DNA of 64,000 nucleotides from Burhinus oedicnemus (taxonomy: Eukaryota > Chordata > Aves > Charadriiformes > Burhinidae): positions 1,225,391 to 1,289,390 of the forward strand of contig VFFE01007859.1 in NCBI GenBank assembly GCA_008921705.1, given 5' to 3'. The translations under genes were made by a program, and so were the position numbers. This document shows positions 11,736 to 23,880 of this stretch, piece after piece; positions within the stretch are counted from its first letter, which is position 1, and each line of letters begins with the position of its first letter. The notes beneath the pieces were generated by a model. That model made no database searches and was not told the origin of the DNA. It was given only the letters and a program-made list of their open reading frames with translations.

Positions 11736-12469
11736 TAGAGTCCCTAAACTAGTTAGGTTGTGTAGCACATGCTGACACTAACACAACAGAGACTCTGCCC
11801 CAGTGACTTTAATTCTGCATTGCAAATTGTGATAACAGGCTCATTTAACTCAAGGAGAATTTTACTTAGACACTGTCATGTACTTAGCATACTACAGAAA
11901 TATTAAGCAAGACTTAAAGAAGATTTAAAGCAGAAAATATTTCATTTTGCATGAATAATTTAAAATTAAAAATGTCTTAAGGTAATGACTTAGCCCTGAA
12001 TCCTGCACTAATCTATAATTATAGCTAACTGCCACTAGAAATTCTTCAGTGTCCAGGTACTGTTTATAAAGTACATAAAATCTACTTTTCATTTGATTAC
12101 AATTTCATTTTCCACCTTAATTATATCAGGCAGGGTTAATCTGACAGTTAGAAAGCCCTATGTGCAGTAATTTTATGTAGGGGATTTAATTAAGCCTAGG
12201 GGATGGTGTTTTAATTAGCTACATAAGATTTACTCGAGTCGGAAATTCTTAGATTGACTGGTGCCAGAAGCTGTATGACATTTATGTTGTTATCAGCAAA
12301 GAAGGGCATGGTACCTGTTTTGGAGCAAAACCTCGCTGAAATCTAAAGTAACCTGAAAATCTGTGCAATGCTGGTTCAATACTCGTGCCTAACAAGATCC
12401 AGTTACAAAAGGCTTTCCTAACTGGTGGGGCTCACATCTATGAGGAGGCAAGAGAACAAGAGAAGCAAG
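11736..12469. other. Unique AT-rich DNA, no gene seen
   Basis: No open frame of note and no recognised repeat. The composition is AT-rich up to about 12300. Confidence 0.55.
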
Positions 12470-12514
12470 ACTTGGCATGCGAGTGCTTAATTTTTAGCAT
12501 GCCAAGTGGCACTC
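12470..12514. repeat. Nested inverted repeats with pseudoknot topology
   Basis: Arm A, ACTTGGCATGC (12470-12480), pairs exactly with A', GCATGCCAAGT (12497-12507). Directly after A lies B, GAGTGC (12481-12486), and one base after A' lies B', GCACTC (12509-12514), which pairs exactly with B. The order A-B-loop-A'-B' is that of an H-type pseudoknot, with 11- and 6-bp stems and a 10-base AT-rich linker. As DNA it could instead be a cruciform using only one stem. No gene is linked to it. Confidence 0.75.
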
Positions 12515-15500
12515 TCCAAGGCAATGTCCAGACACAAGTTAGGTTATAGCTTGCACTAGGGACTATTTACAATAAGCAGTATGGAAAAAGCTTCCGCACT
12601 GGTTTTGGCTGAAGGGTTCTCATCCATGGTCACAAGGATGCATGGATGTGACCTGAGCTGCACCACTTGCTCACAGAGCTGGAGAACAGTCTTTGGCCAA
12701 TTTTCCTTACTGCCATGAGTGTATCCTCTAGCTCTGCTACTTGCCTCCCGTCACCCCTTCATCAAGCGTGGGGAAAGGGCTGCTGACAGTAAGAGCATGT
12801 TGCTGAGTGAACCTGGCTCTTGCAAGGCCTTGGCAAGAGAGGAGACAAAACTGGCAGCAGTTGCAGCCCTGACTTCATCGCCTTCATCCCTTCTGAGAGA
12901 CCAAGGGTGTAACCCCTCCCTGACAGCAGTACACTGCAGACCTGTAGACATCCCTCTCTGCCATAGGTCCTGAAACTGCGCCTGCAGGACCTTGCTATAT
13001 CACCTCGGTTAGTCGCTCCTTGTTTTCCCAGTACCTCTCCAGCAGCTGTTCCCGGAGCTCCCAGGAGCCTAATGCAAGTGCACTCGTCCCCCATCACTCT
13101 TGGGGACTACTGACACCTACTCCATTACACAGGTCTTCAGCAAGGAACGGGGCACCTGGAAGACATTAGTCAATCACTTTTAATATCCTTCTGTCCAGAG
13201 AGCTGGAAGGACTGGTAATTCAAGTTTATTTAGATATAGTAAAGGGATTCTTGCACAGGTTTGCTAAAGGCTTTAAAAAAAAATTTGTTTAACAGTTCTG
13301 CCTCAAGCTAAGGTGAAATACTGTAGGCTGTTAAACTTATCAGTGAGCTTATCTGCCGTTACCAGGTGTGTTTTTCAAGTGAAGCTTAACAACAAAATGG
13401 AGACCACTCATTAAACTGACAGTGACAGCCTTGACATGACCACAAAAGCCGTATTTCTGCTCCGGATGTTGAATTTTACATACAGCAATGCAAAAGGAGA
13501 TACTTTTGAACTTATTATCCAAATATTCCCCCGTTTAGCAAACATCCTTCTGTGGATTGTAAAGCCCTGTTTGAAAACACTTTGTGCAACTGTAAAAATG
13601 AAATGTATCCAGAACTTCAGAAACTCTGGACTGAAAAAGAGACAAACTTTGCAGCCACATTAATTCCAGCTGCCATCATGTTAGGTTTCACAGTCTAAGT
13701 ATAATATTTGGAGGAGAGATTTCTAAGATCCACTTATGTAGGAAGGAAATTAGAGATTCAGTAAGTAACATTGTAACATTTTTTTATGGTAGATGCTAAG
13801 AAAACACTGTGTTTCTTGTATGTCATCTTTCAGAAAATATAGATCTTGACTGTAAGAAAATCAGAAAAGACCTCATAAGATATGTTTGCAGTGCCTTTTC
13901 CTTGATGACCTAGCTAAATTCTCTGTGAGTGGTCATATTCTTCCTATGCAAAATTACCCTGTAATTTCATTGGTTTACATTACTCTTAATTTCCCTTCAT
14001 AAACATGGTATGTAATGCTGACGGCAGAGAGATGTCACATTCGCTATCCTTATACGTATGGAGACATATGTAAACAACTTGCAAAGTGTTTTATGGTTCT
14101 ATATAGTGAGAGGTATGCAATAAAATAAGGTATTATGTTTTAAGTGATTCTCACAAAATGTAACTTCCAGGAATGATGTCACTTTTTTAGCTGGAAGATC
14201 TTGGCTGACCTGGTAATGCCATTTCTGGAAATCCAAAAGTAAGTAAAACATGCAAGAATACAAATAATTCAGCAGCATTCGATGGTTTTGTGATAAAGCA
14301 GATAGTGCATGCATAATTCCAGTCTATTTCCTGCCAAATGTTAAGTCATACTAATGTTAGGTAAATTACAACAAAATTACAACAATAGATTTTTAACTCA
14401 TTGCTTTGTAAGATTATTTCTGCACTTTACCTTTGTACAAGTTGTGTGCGTATCTTTGTGGTAGACTTAGTTCTTGTGAAACATGTTGCAATGATGACAC
14501 CAGATATCATTAGCAAATCCTGCTACATCCAAACTCTTCTGAGTTGAGTTTTCCGGTCTACAAACGAGCAAAGATGTTTAGAAACATAGTTATGTGATAG
14601 GATTTTTTTGTGCTTGTGCTGTATTTAGGATCTACACTCCCAAGCAGGAGTCTTAAGTGTGTATGCAGTACAAATTATAAATAATAACGTCGGAACAGGC
14701 AAGGTGTCTGTGTTACTGTCACTGACAGTGACCACTGCTCGCTGCTTTTGTTGATTTATGAAAAAAGCTCCACACAGAATAATATTTAGTAATCTGCCTA
14801 TGAAAAAATTTTCTTCCTGGTTTCCATTAGTTTACTGAAGCTTTAAAGATGGTACCCCACTTCTTCATTTACTTGGTTTTCATATTATCTCTTCTAAATA
14901 AATAAATATTTGTATAATATGTTTTGACTTTATGAGTTGGATTTGTTCCACCATAACTTAGGAAGAATAATGCAAATGCTAAGATTTTGGAGAGGTATCT
15001 GAGAGGTATTCTGCTGTAGCTTGAGGCCTTATTTTTATTAGAAAATGGTTTTTGTTCCTATTTGAAGAAGGATTTTTTCTTCCTATTTGCTTTGGAAGTT
15101 TCATATTGTTCTGTTATATGGAAAGGATAGTTTTTTTCTTATTATTGTTATTACTATTCAAAATAACTTTATGAGAAACTCTCAGCATGAGGAAAATCTT
15201 ATTTTCACTGCAATAAGGTCGCTACTGGTCTGGAATCCTGAGCTTCTGCTCTTGTAAAAGACCTCTTACTCCTAACGGGAATCTTCCTTGTGAAATACCG
15301 TCTGATCCATATCAAGCAAAGGACCCTGAAGTAATCTTTCATTTATCAATACCATCAGAGCCAGCTGTAGGGCAAAAAAAAAGGTTATTCACCTAAAAAA
15401 CAGACCTCTGAGAGCTGTAAAAAACCCCTGTTTGCTGCAGAGCTGGAGTAACAGGTCAAGGTTATCAAATAACCCTTCCCGAAAGCAATGTCCTTCTTCT

Positions 15501-17498
15501 TCCACAGAGCATGCAGCACAGCTGGCCATATGGCCATACCATCGGGTGTGGATGCACTCAAACTTTATGCTGATACTCCATGCTGACAAGGGTGAAGCTG
15601 TTTCTGTCCAGATATCATTTAATGTTATTACTGCAATAAAAGGTTTGTGCTATTAAAAGTCCAGCTGAAGAGGCAGAGTGACCTGTAGCAACATGCTGTT
15701 GAAGATACTCAGCTTCTGTCCGCAGAGCCATAGCGAGCGGGGTGAGAGGCTGTGGCACTCGGTGCCATTTTGAACAGGGCAGGACAACACAGGGAACGCA
15801 CCGCTCCTAGCTCGGCATGGTCCTCACACTCACCACGCTGGGGTCACAGAGGTGGGGTGGCAGTAAGGGTAAAATACAACCCCACAAGCCAACCAGGGAA
15901 GGGTTACTGTCTACCTGCCTGGTGTATGACTCACGCCAAGAGCTAAAGCTGGCCTCTTTCTGTGGGCTATGAAAAACAAGAGAAAAACTGTCTGGAAAAC
16001 AGTTACATCATTTTGTGAGAGCAATAAATTGTTTTCTCAGAGTAGGGCCTGGAACAGCGCTGGGTGTGGTACTGGTGCCTTCCTGAGTGAGTGGGTGTCC
16101 TTCCACCCAGCAGAGCCAGACGCAAGAGTCTCTGCAGATTCCCGGAGGGCATACAGGAGGTGGGCTGCAAGAGGGGAGGGGGAAGGAGAGCCTTTTTTCT
16201 CTGCAGAGGACAGATTTATACATGGTAATGTCAGAAATATCTTGATAATGTCTGTAGTCCAATCATAAAAAAATGGAGAAGTCTGAACGTGTATTTGTTC
16301 CTGGACCAGATCTTGCAGGATATTGGGGCAGTAGCAGCTTTGGGTTTTGCTGGGTTACTCTTCTTTGCATCATTCAACATCAGCATCCTAAGAAGATCAG
16401 GTGGCACCTACGTAGAAATCTCCTGTCACTGGACCATAGCATGGCAACATAGATGTTTGAAGACTTATAACAAGAGTATTGACTTTTTGGTCAAACGCCT
16501 GCTGTAACCTACCTCCTCTGAGAACATCACTAGGCTAAAAAATACATCTTGTGAGCTGGATATGGTTTTATATCATCAGCTGGTCCACGTCATGTTATGC
16601 TATTAGTTGTGTTACTAGGCGTAATATTTCCAGGGATTTTGGTAGCATTAATATTATGGGTTATGTTTTCAGAAAGTGCTGAAAATTAGACTTCACTTCA
16701 CAGTGAAAATTACTAAAAAAATTTAGAGACACTTTTAAAAATCTTTGATACAAAGAACAGGAAGGAAGAATCTGTTTCCAAAATTCAGGGTATCACAGTG
16801 GCTAGAAATGAACCTAGATCAAGCCATGACCTTTGTCAGGCCAACAGAGAGAAGGTCATAGCAGACCTCCCAAGACATTAGTCATTGTTAGTGGAGGCAA
16901 TCTGTCTCGTGTGGATATAATCAGCCTTTACGTTGTCAGGCGAAGGGGGAGCCTTCTCATTGGAAAGGCCCAATGCAGACAGATCTACATTGCTTGTGTG
17001 GTAGAGAGGTAACTACATATGGATTTAATCTTGCCACCAAGTCTAATGTGCGTGTGTATCAGATGTTAATGTAATTTACCATATCAATTCAGAGTTCAGT
17101 GAAGCAAGTTCCTTGTGAAAACTTAATCTTCATCTCTATCCCCTTTATGTTTTATTTTCCCCCTTCCCCTTCAATGATTTTTATCTGCCTCAGATTTCAA
17201 CACCTCTATGAAACAGTCTGCAATGATTCAGGTTTTATATCATTTTACCTTTCAAATATAACTACAGAGGAGTGATATATTGAGATTAGCTCACTGTGCT
17301 TGTCTGATCTATGTGATTGTAGCTTTTCAAGTACCCAGTTAACCAACAGCAATACTAAATGGTACTGAGCTTTTTATTGATCCAGGCAGTTCTGCAATAA
17401 AAAAGGGAAGCACATGCTTGCGTGCAAACATGTTCTGATACGGTCTTCTCTCATCTTCTAATCTCCACAAATGGGGGAACAGGCAGTAGGGAAAAAAG
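12515..17498. other. Unique DNA with two GC-richer patches, no gene confirmed
   Basis: The patches at about 12620-13190 and 15660-16200 are visibly richer in G and C than their surroundings but are not CpG islands. They carry overlapping frames on both strands (longest 111 codons, 12762-13097 minus), none with a known motif. A 14-bp palindrome, TGGCCATATGGCCA, lies near 15522-15535. The patches could be old, decayed repeats or non-coding exons; the sequence does not decide. Confidence 0.5.
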
Positions 17499-17522
17499 TA
17501 TTTATTTATTTATTTATTTATT
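17499..17522 (+). repeat. (TTTA)n microsatellite
   Basis: About six tandem TTTA units form a simple tetranucleotide repeat, likely polymorphic in length. Confidence 0.9.
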
Positions 17523-20500
17523 CAACTTGAGGATAGATTGACTGATTTGGTTGAAGGAAAGAACATGACTTGAAAAGTTCCGTAGAAAAGAACCAAATCC
17601 AAAAGCCTTTTATTAAAAATGGTTCGAAAGCCTTCAGATAATTTTTATTGAATGAGTTATATTTATACTTTGTTTTATGCAGGAACTCAAGTTTCAGACT
17701 GCCAAGAGCACAGGATGGGATCATGTGGTTATTGGCTGGTCTACCCTTCAGCACAACAAAGTAGTCATTGAAACATTTACTTTTGAAATGGTTCAGTATA
17801 TGCGCATTGACCAACACTGGTTAGTGTAAATGGCTCAGCCTGCCCACACACGCCACTCACAAAATTCCAGACACAGTTCCTCACTTTCTGTACTGTGCTT
17901 GGCATTTTTCAGGATATTACCTTTTTTTACAGCTTCTTAAGGAATAAAATACAAAAGAGGGGTGGTCTGTTTCTCTTAAGTGTTATGTTTGTGAAGAAAT
18001 TCTGAAGATTCTAAGCAAAAGTCTGAATAGTTTCAAAAGGCATCCAATACAGAACAATGTATTTTTACTAATTTTTTTTCCTGAATTTGACAAGTGCTTA
18101 GACACTTAATGTTCAGTTCTCTGTTTTGCTGCAGAATTTTTTGTATGACCTTAGACAAATCATTTAGTTGTGGTGAAAAATGAAATATACAACTATAAAT
18201 ATAAAACTAAAATAATACAAAGGCAAAAAAACAAAGTAAGAATAATTATGTCAAAAATTGTGATATAGCTGACATGTCATATCGAAGGCTGTGTTATAAG
18301 CCACAATAAACACTGGGAAGTTATTTCAGTACTAATGTCTAAAAAAATTACTGGTAATCAATACATGTTTCAAGATTGAGTGCAACCAAAACAACTGAGT
18401 TCTTATGAAAGCTGCATTGTACTTGATAGTTTGAATTACTGTCTCTGCAACCTGTTGAAACAGCTACTGTAGGGTAGTCACTGTGAGACCGTACAGTGAA
18501 AATTGGTTAGTTTAGCACTGTTAATATTTCTGTTTACTGCTGCTTTTCAAATGATTGAGAAGCTCAGCTGGGGCAGACTCAAGACACTGTAAGGCTCATT
18601 CATTGAAATAATAATGCCTAGGCTGCTTAGCACTGCCAGAGAGTTCAAATGCGTGTGAAACTTTGGCATCTCCTGTGTCTGGACCCCAAGGATAGAAATC
18701 ATCTCTCTAGATGTAGACATCTGCTTTTGAGTTAGTCCTGCTAAGCCCCTTTCTGGTTAATGGAAAGACATAGGCATTTGCTTCTCATGTTATAATAATT
18801 TTCTACATCTTTCTAGGCCTTTTTCTCTCTGCTGTCTCTAAGGGATAATACCAAGCTCAGCGAAAAAGCCTACATTTTAGATACATAAAGTGAAATTAAT
18901 TAAATCCTATGTTCTCGTTGCTCACAGATCAGGAACAGACAACTGGAGATGACCATCAATAACAGTTTGTAATTGTCCTGCACAGTTGACAAAAACCACA
19001 GAGTTTATGTACTTGCACTAGTGAAGTCTCACATAAAAGACTTCCAGATGCTTTAACTGACACTGGTGGGATATTCTAAGCGGCAGAAACGTTACTAGAG
19101 AACAGCAGCGAAAAGCCACTCTAAAAATGCTACTTGCTGCCCCTTGTGTATCTCATTTCAACATTGCGTGATAAGTCAGCGTTACAACTCTTGTAGCATC
19201 TGTTTTATCTCAAGCTATCATAATACTTTGTGACAATGGATTCAGTTCATTGGGACTGAGAATATGTCTTCCTATTTTATCTGAAGCATCATGTATTTGA
19301 AATCACTGTTGTACTAGAAAACAACCTATTAGGCAGCTGGAATGGTCTCATGCAGCCTCTCCTTTATGTCTCTCTCCAACAGAATGTATCTGCAGGTTCC
19401 AGGTAAAGGACTGCCAAGGTAAGCAAGCAAACCAACTCCATCCAATCTTACAATCATCAAGAGAGGTGCAGGGACTTCCTCTAACATGCTAGGAGGTTTC
19501 TTTCCAGGCTTTATCCGGATGTCTGGCCAACTGCAGCTATGGCAGCTGATCTATAAAGTGAAATATCATTCCTTTTTTTTTTTAAACTAAAACAGGTTCA
19601 ACAGTTTAAATAGCAGATCTTTGCTTGCCTTAGGGTCCTTATTTTGTCTGAAATGAGTTAGTTCAGTTGGCAGTTCTGTGGAATGGATAAAGGGCTGAAG
19701 AGATAAGCGAGTGGGAGCAGGCTGAAAGGAATATCTTTTCAGGCAGTGTGGGTGAAATTGAACGAGAAGATAGGAGGAAGTTTTTACTAACTAGTGATTT
19801 CAACAAAACATTCTGCAACTCTTTTCCACTCATTTTTAGCCAGATAGGAAAATCAGCAGTGATTCTGGGAACATAAACTCCCAGAGGGATACCTCAGTGA
19901 AAAATATATAGCAGCTTAATTTTGTTCTCACTGGAATCAGTGTCAGACTGCTAGAGGACTGCAGGGATGTGTTAGGATGGGTTCGTTATGCAGATAGCTA
20001 TTCCATTTACATGGTCAAAACATAACCTCTCCTTGTAAAGAAAAACCCTACTGAAGGAAATGTGGCAGTCTTCTGTAAACTCCAAACAGGGGTTTTCTCC
20101 ATCTGTCTCCAGTGACTCCGGTCTTCTACATGTATTTCCAGTCCTTTCTAGAAGTGTAAAGAGAGAATAATTTTGACTCATTTTAAATTTAGCTAAGATC
20201 ATCCCTTAAGGCTTTGAAAGTCCTTTGAAAATCTGTACCAAAGTAGAAACTTGAGAAGAGTTCTGATTCTTGAAACAAGCACAAACAAGGAAATCTTGAT
20301 TTCTAATACAAACCTGTTCAGCAACATATTCTTGGTCAGGAACTACGTTTTGGGTGTTTCCATTGAATTTCAGTTGAATTGCTTTTGGCTGCATTTAGTA
20401 AGTTTTGGAACTGCTTGTTTTTAAATAACGTATTGAATGCCTCTTGGTTAGTTCTGTAGGTGTTAAAGGAATACAAATAATGAAGAACAATGATAATTAC

Positions 20501-22054
20501 CTGCCATCCCCTGGAAAGTCTTATGAAGCTCATTTTGTTAAAAAGAGCTGTGAATAAGTCTCTAAGAATATCAGCCAGCATCCAGAATATACCTGGGGAC
20601 TGTGTCATATGAGTAACTCTTCAGTGAGGTTCTAATAGCTGTTTTCTGTTTAACAGAACACTGCTCCTCTGTCTTCAAAATTAATTCAGCTTTCACTAAG
20701 TCTAAGATTTTGCTCTTCATTTGTTGTCAGCCTGAAACTGTACTTTATTTCCTATAGTATAAGACTTTGTTATTTAGAATCAGAACAGATCGAAATTTTC
20801 TTACCCCATCCATCTCTAAAATAAAGTTCTGTGTATGCATATAGCCGTGACATTATTTCTTGATCCCATGGCTAAAAAGCTTTCCACAGAGCCTCAACAT
20901 AGCACGTAACTCAGAGTCAGTTTCTGAAAGACAAAAATATTGTCTATAGCTACTTAAATCATTTCATTCTGGCTAGTAAACCTATCAAACACCTCTAGGT
21001 TGGCCTTGATATGAATATTATTCTCAACCATGACTCACTTCAATATGGTTGAAAGGATAGATGCTCTGTTTCAGTGCAAGGTATTTCCTTCTCCCACATC
21101 TGAATTGTAGAAACATCTGTCACCCACAAAGTGACCATTCACTGGTCTGAAAGTTGATTCTGTTCTTATATTGCTGTAATAGCTCCTAAGCTATATAAGG
21201 GTCCTGCAAAAGAAAATTATCCAGCTGGTCACATTTCACCTGAAGATGTAGTCTCAACATTTTGTAGAGGATGCTGCAGGTTTTAGAGGGAAATGCCTTG
21301 TTATTCTGAAAATTAGACTACTTTAAACTACTCTAGGGAATGTCAGTCTCCAAAACTGTTCCTGTCAACCTATGAAAACCAAGGTAATTTGTTCTGTACC
21401 TAAATTCATGGCAGAGCTTCAGAGCAATTTGAGGGGAAGTAAACATCCTCCTCCCTTATACACTGTTCTTCGGCAGTCTTTTTAATTCATAAAGAGCTCT
21501 TTCAAGTTTTCTGCCACATAACCTTCTGTAAAGTGTCACTGAAAATGTCTCCTTTCTCTTATCTCATAACTCTATGGATAAATTTAATGGATGGAATAAG
21601 AGTTTTGTTTAATTTGGTTTTAGAAATTTTTGAGTCCAAACAGGTATACACTTCTTTTTCATGTGCTAATTGGTTTCTGGTTGGTTTTTTTTTTCCAATT
21701 ATTGGCACTGAATTTAATTTATTCCTCCAAAGCAGTATAAGCAATATGTTTCCTATCAGTTCTGTCTGCTACTTTGTGTGTAAACTGAAGAGATATTTTG
21801 CAGGAATGTCTATTAATTGCAATTTCCTGACAGACACTTGTAACAAAAAAATGTGTAAAGTCAGATCTAATTTCTCCAAAATCTTTGGGCTACTCTGTTA
21901 ATGGCTACAATAATCACTTAACTCTTATGCTTCATTCTTACTAACCCTAGTTAAGTTAACATACCCTCAATGAAAAATGATCCATGACTGATATCACTGT
22001 TACTCACAATCACCTTTGGTGATTGAATCAATGCCTCTGGCTGGAGTTGGGTTC
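17523..22054. other. Unique AT-rich DNA, no gene seen
   Basis: No supported gene. Frames up to 99 codons occur on the minus strand (17518-17817, partly overlapping the microsatellite). The 122-codon plus frame at 21533-21901 is rich in F, I, L, N and S codons as expected from AT-rich noise, and it has no plausible motif. A T11 run lies at 19573-19583. A weak CR1-like reading near 19760-19850 was not strong enough to annotate. Confidence 0.55.
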
Positions 22055-22133
22055 AGAACCTGCTTTGAGCAGGGGGTTGGACTGGATGATCTCTGGAGGA
22101 CCCTTCCAAGGCCTTCCAAACTTCTGTGATTCT
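22055..22133 (+). mobile_element. CR1 LINE 3'-end fragment
   Basis: This short 3' end of a CR1 contains GAGCAGGGGGTTGGACTGGA, then GATCTCTGGAGGACCCTTCC, and stops at TCTGTGATTCT. Only the 3' UTR is present, as usual for heavily 5'-truncated CR1 copies. The upstream edge may extend to about 22031 but is uncertain. Confidence 0.9.
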
Positions 22134-22757
22134 CCAAACAGTGAAAAGACCCGTTCAATTGTATTAATTGTTAAAGCTAGAAATATAAAGGGGAAAATTC
22201 ACAATCAGCTGTATGTCTAATGAAGAAGGAAGAAAAAAATTAACATCCTACTTTAGAAATTTTAAAAATAACATCGTGTTGAAAAATATACATGAAGCTT
22301 CCTAAAACTTTTCTACCGAGTTTTTTGTATTTTTTGTTTAATTTAATTTTTTTTAAAAAAGAAGGAAGTAATGGAACAAAATAAATCCACAGGTATGACT
22401 TTTCATAACATAAGAGTATTTTCAGTGACACATTATTGTTTTCTAGCAAAAAATCATTGTATTTATTGGTCTTAAAATCTTGACTTATGAAGAATAAGAT
22501 TTGAAATTGTTGAAGTCAATTTTCAGCTCTTTTTTGCAATAGTATTCTGCAGCAAGATAACAACCATTAGAACAAATTCTGAAATAGTAATACTTTTTTT
22601 AAAAATTTATATAAATTCTCTTTTTTCATTTTTTTGTCTTTAAATGCCTTTTCAACATAACTAATGTAGAAAGTAATAATCTGTAATTCTGAGGACAGAA
22701 TACTCATATTGCAAATCTATTGTCTCTTCATTAATAGTATATTGTCTATAGTTTTCA
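22134..22757. other. AT-rich spacer between CR1 tails, no gene seen
   Basis: This is very AT-rich sequence with T and A runs (about 22340-22360 and 22596-22606). No recognisable feature. Confidence 0.55.
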
Positions 22758-22835
22758 AATCATAGAATCATAGAGTGGTTTGGGTTAGAAGTGACCTTAA
22801 ATAACATCTAGTTTCAACCCCCCTGCCATGATTAC
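22758..22835 (-). mobile_element. CR1 LINE 3'-end fragment, reverse orientation
   Basis: Read on the minus strand, this ends in the CR1 tail CTCTATGATTCTATGATT. Upstream of the tail come CTAACCCAAACCA and a GGTCAC variant of the usual AAGGTCCCTTCC, then GGGGGGTTGAAAC. It is truncated to about 80 bases, 3' UTR only. Confidence 0.9.
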
Positions 22836-23798
22836 CCTGTTTGACATTGTATTACCTAAATAATAGGAGGCTGCTAAAAATAATCCAGTGGGATAATAAT
22901 CTATGGTAAAGACTTGAAATCTGAAGGGAATTCATCTAAATGCTTATACTTTTTTAGGAAATGAGAAATAAATTAATTAGGAAACAACCCTAACCAGCTT
23001 TCATTAGGCTAAAAGAGTTTGCTTTTCACATAGCTTAGAAACCAAAAGGGAGCTGAAACTCAAAATATGCCTTGGGTTTGAAGAAGAAATAAGAAAGTTC
23101 TAATATATTGCCAGAGACTGCAGTATGAGGAATACTGACAGAGACATTAAATGAAGGTTGGACATTGTGCTTCAGTCTCATAATCTGCTTCTGCCTTGCA
23201 GATGAAGGCAAAAGTGAGTGGAACCAGAAGTGTAAGAAACATTTGAGCTTTAGATAAGCAGAAACTGATGTGTAAATGTTTTTACCATTGTTCTACTTGC
23301 TGTCCCTTTGGTGAACACACCCTAGTTCTGAAAAGGCTTCTTTGAGTCACTTTCTGAGCTAATGTGTTTGAAGGATAAAGAGACTTGCTGTTTTAACTCA
23401 AGTGGGTAATAAGGGCTGCTACCCTGGGATCCAGTCCAAGAGTAGATTACAAAATTGCGAAGGTGCAATCATGCTCTGAGAGAAGCGAAGGAAACCTGTC
23501 ATGTCAGGGGGGCCAGCAGGAGGATTAAATGGGATCTCCAGAAAAACTCATGAATGATTCACTTCTTGATTCATCAGGTTCAAATTCAGAAAGGAAAATA
23601 CATCCGTTTGAGTTGGCCCCTGTCCAAGATATTTCTCTACGTTTTTCAATCAAAATGGAAAATAAAATTCATTTCAGGTTCAACAAAAGAAGTTAAAGAA
23701 ATTCCCCAGCATACAGTGGAACTTGCTTTCCTTCTTCTCTCACTATTGAGGAGTTTGTCTTGTTGTCATGTTATCATTTTAACAGGGGTCTATGTGGC
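22836..23798. other. Unique DNA, no gene seen
   Basis: No feature recognised. The 91-codon plus frame that starts at 23554 runs into the following CR1 fragment and ends inside it (23829). It is therefore a chance frame, not a gene. Confidence 0.55.
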
Positions 23799-23880
23799 AC
23801 TGCTTGAACAGAGCGGTTGGACCAGATGACCTCCAGAGGTCTCTTCCAACCTCAACCATTCTGTGATTCTGTGCTATGAT
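23799..23880 (+). mobile_element. CR1 LINE 3'-end fragment
   Basis: The fragment contains TGCTTGAACAGAGCGGTTGG, then ATGACCTCCAGAGGTCTCTT, CCAACCTCAACCATTCTGTG and the tail. The CTCCAGAGGTC version of the 3' UTR differs from the TTTAAGGTC version at 2640-2690 and 63.2 kb, so it comes from a different CR1 subfamily. Confidence 0.92.

Noticed and set aside
12762..13097. GC-richer patch with overlapping frames on both strands as a coding exon or CpG island
   Set aside because: Few CG dinucleotides, no splice-framed open segment and no known peptide motif.
19760..19850. Weak CR1-like translation (RRKFLLT)
   Set aside because: A single short block with no supporting neighbours or tail.
21533..21901. 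122-codon plus-strand frame
   Set aside because: Composition typical of AT-rich noise, with no recognisable motif.
23570..23585. GGTTCAAATTC as a tRNA B-box
   Set aside because: No A-box, acceptor stem or cloverleaf could be built around it.
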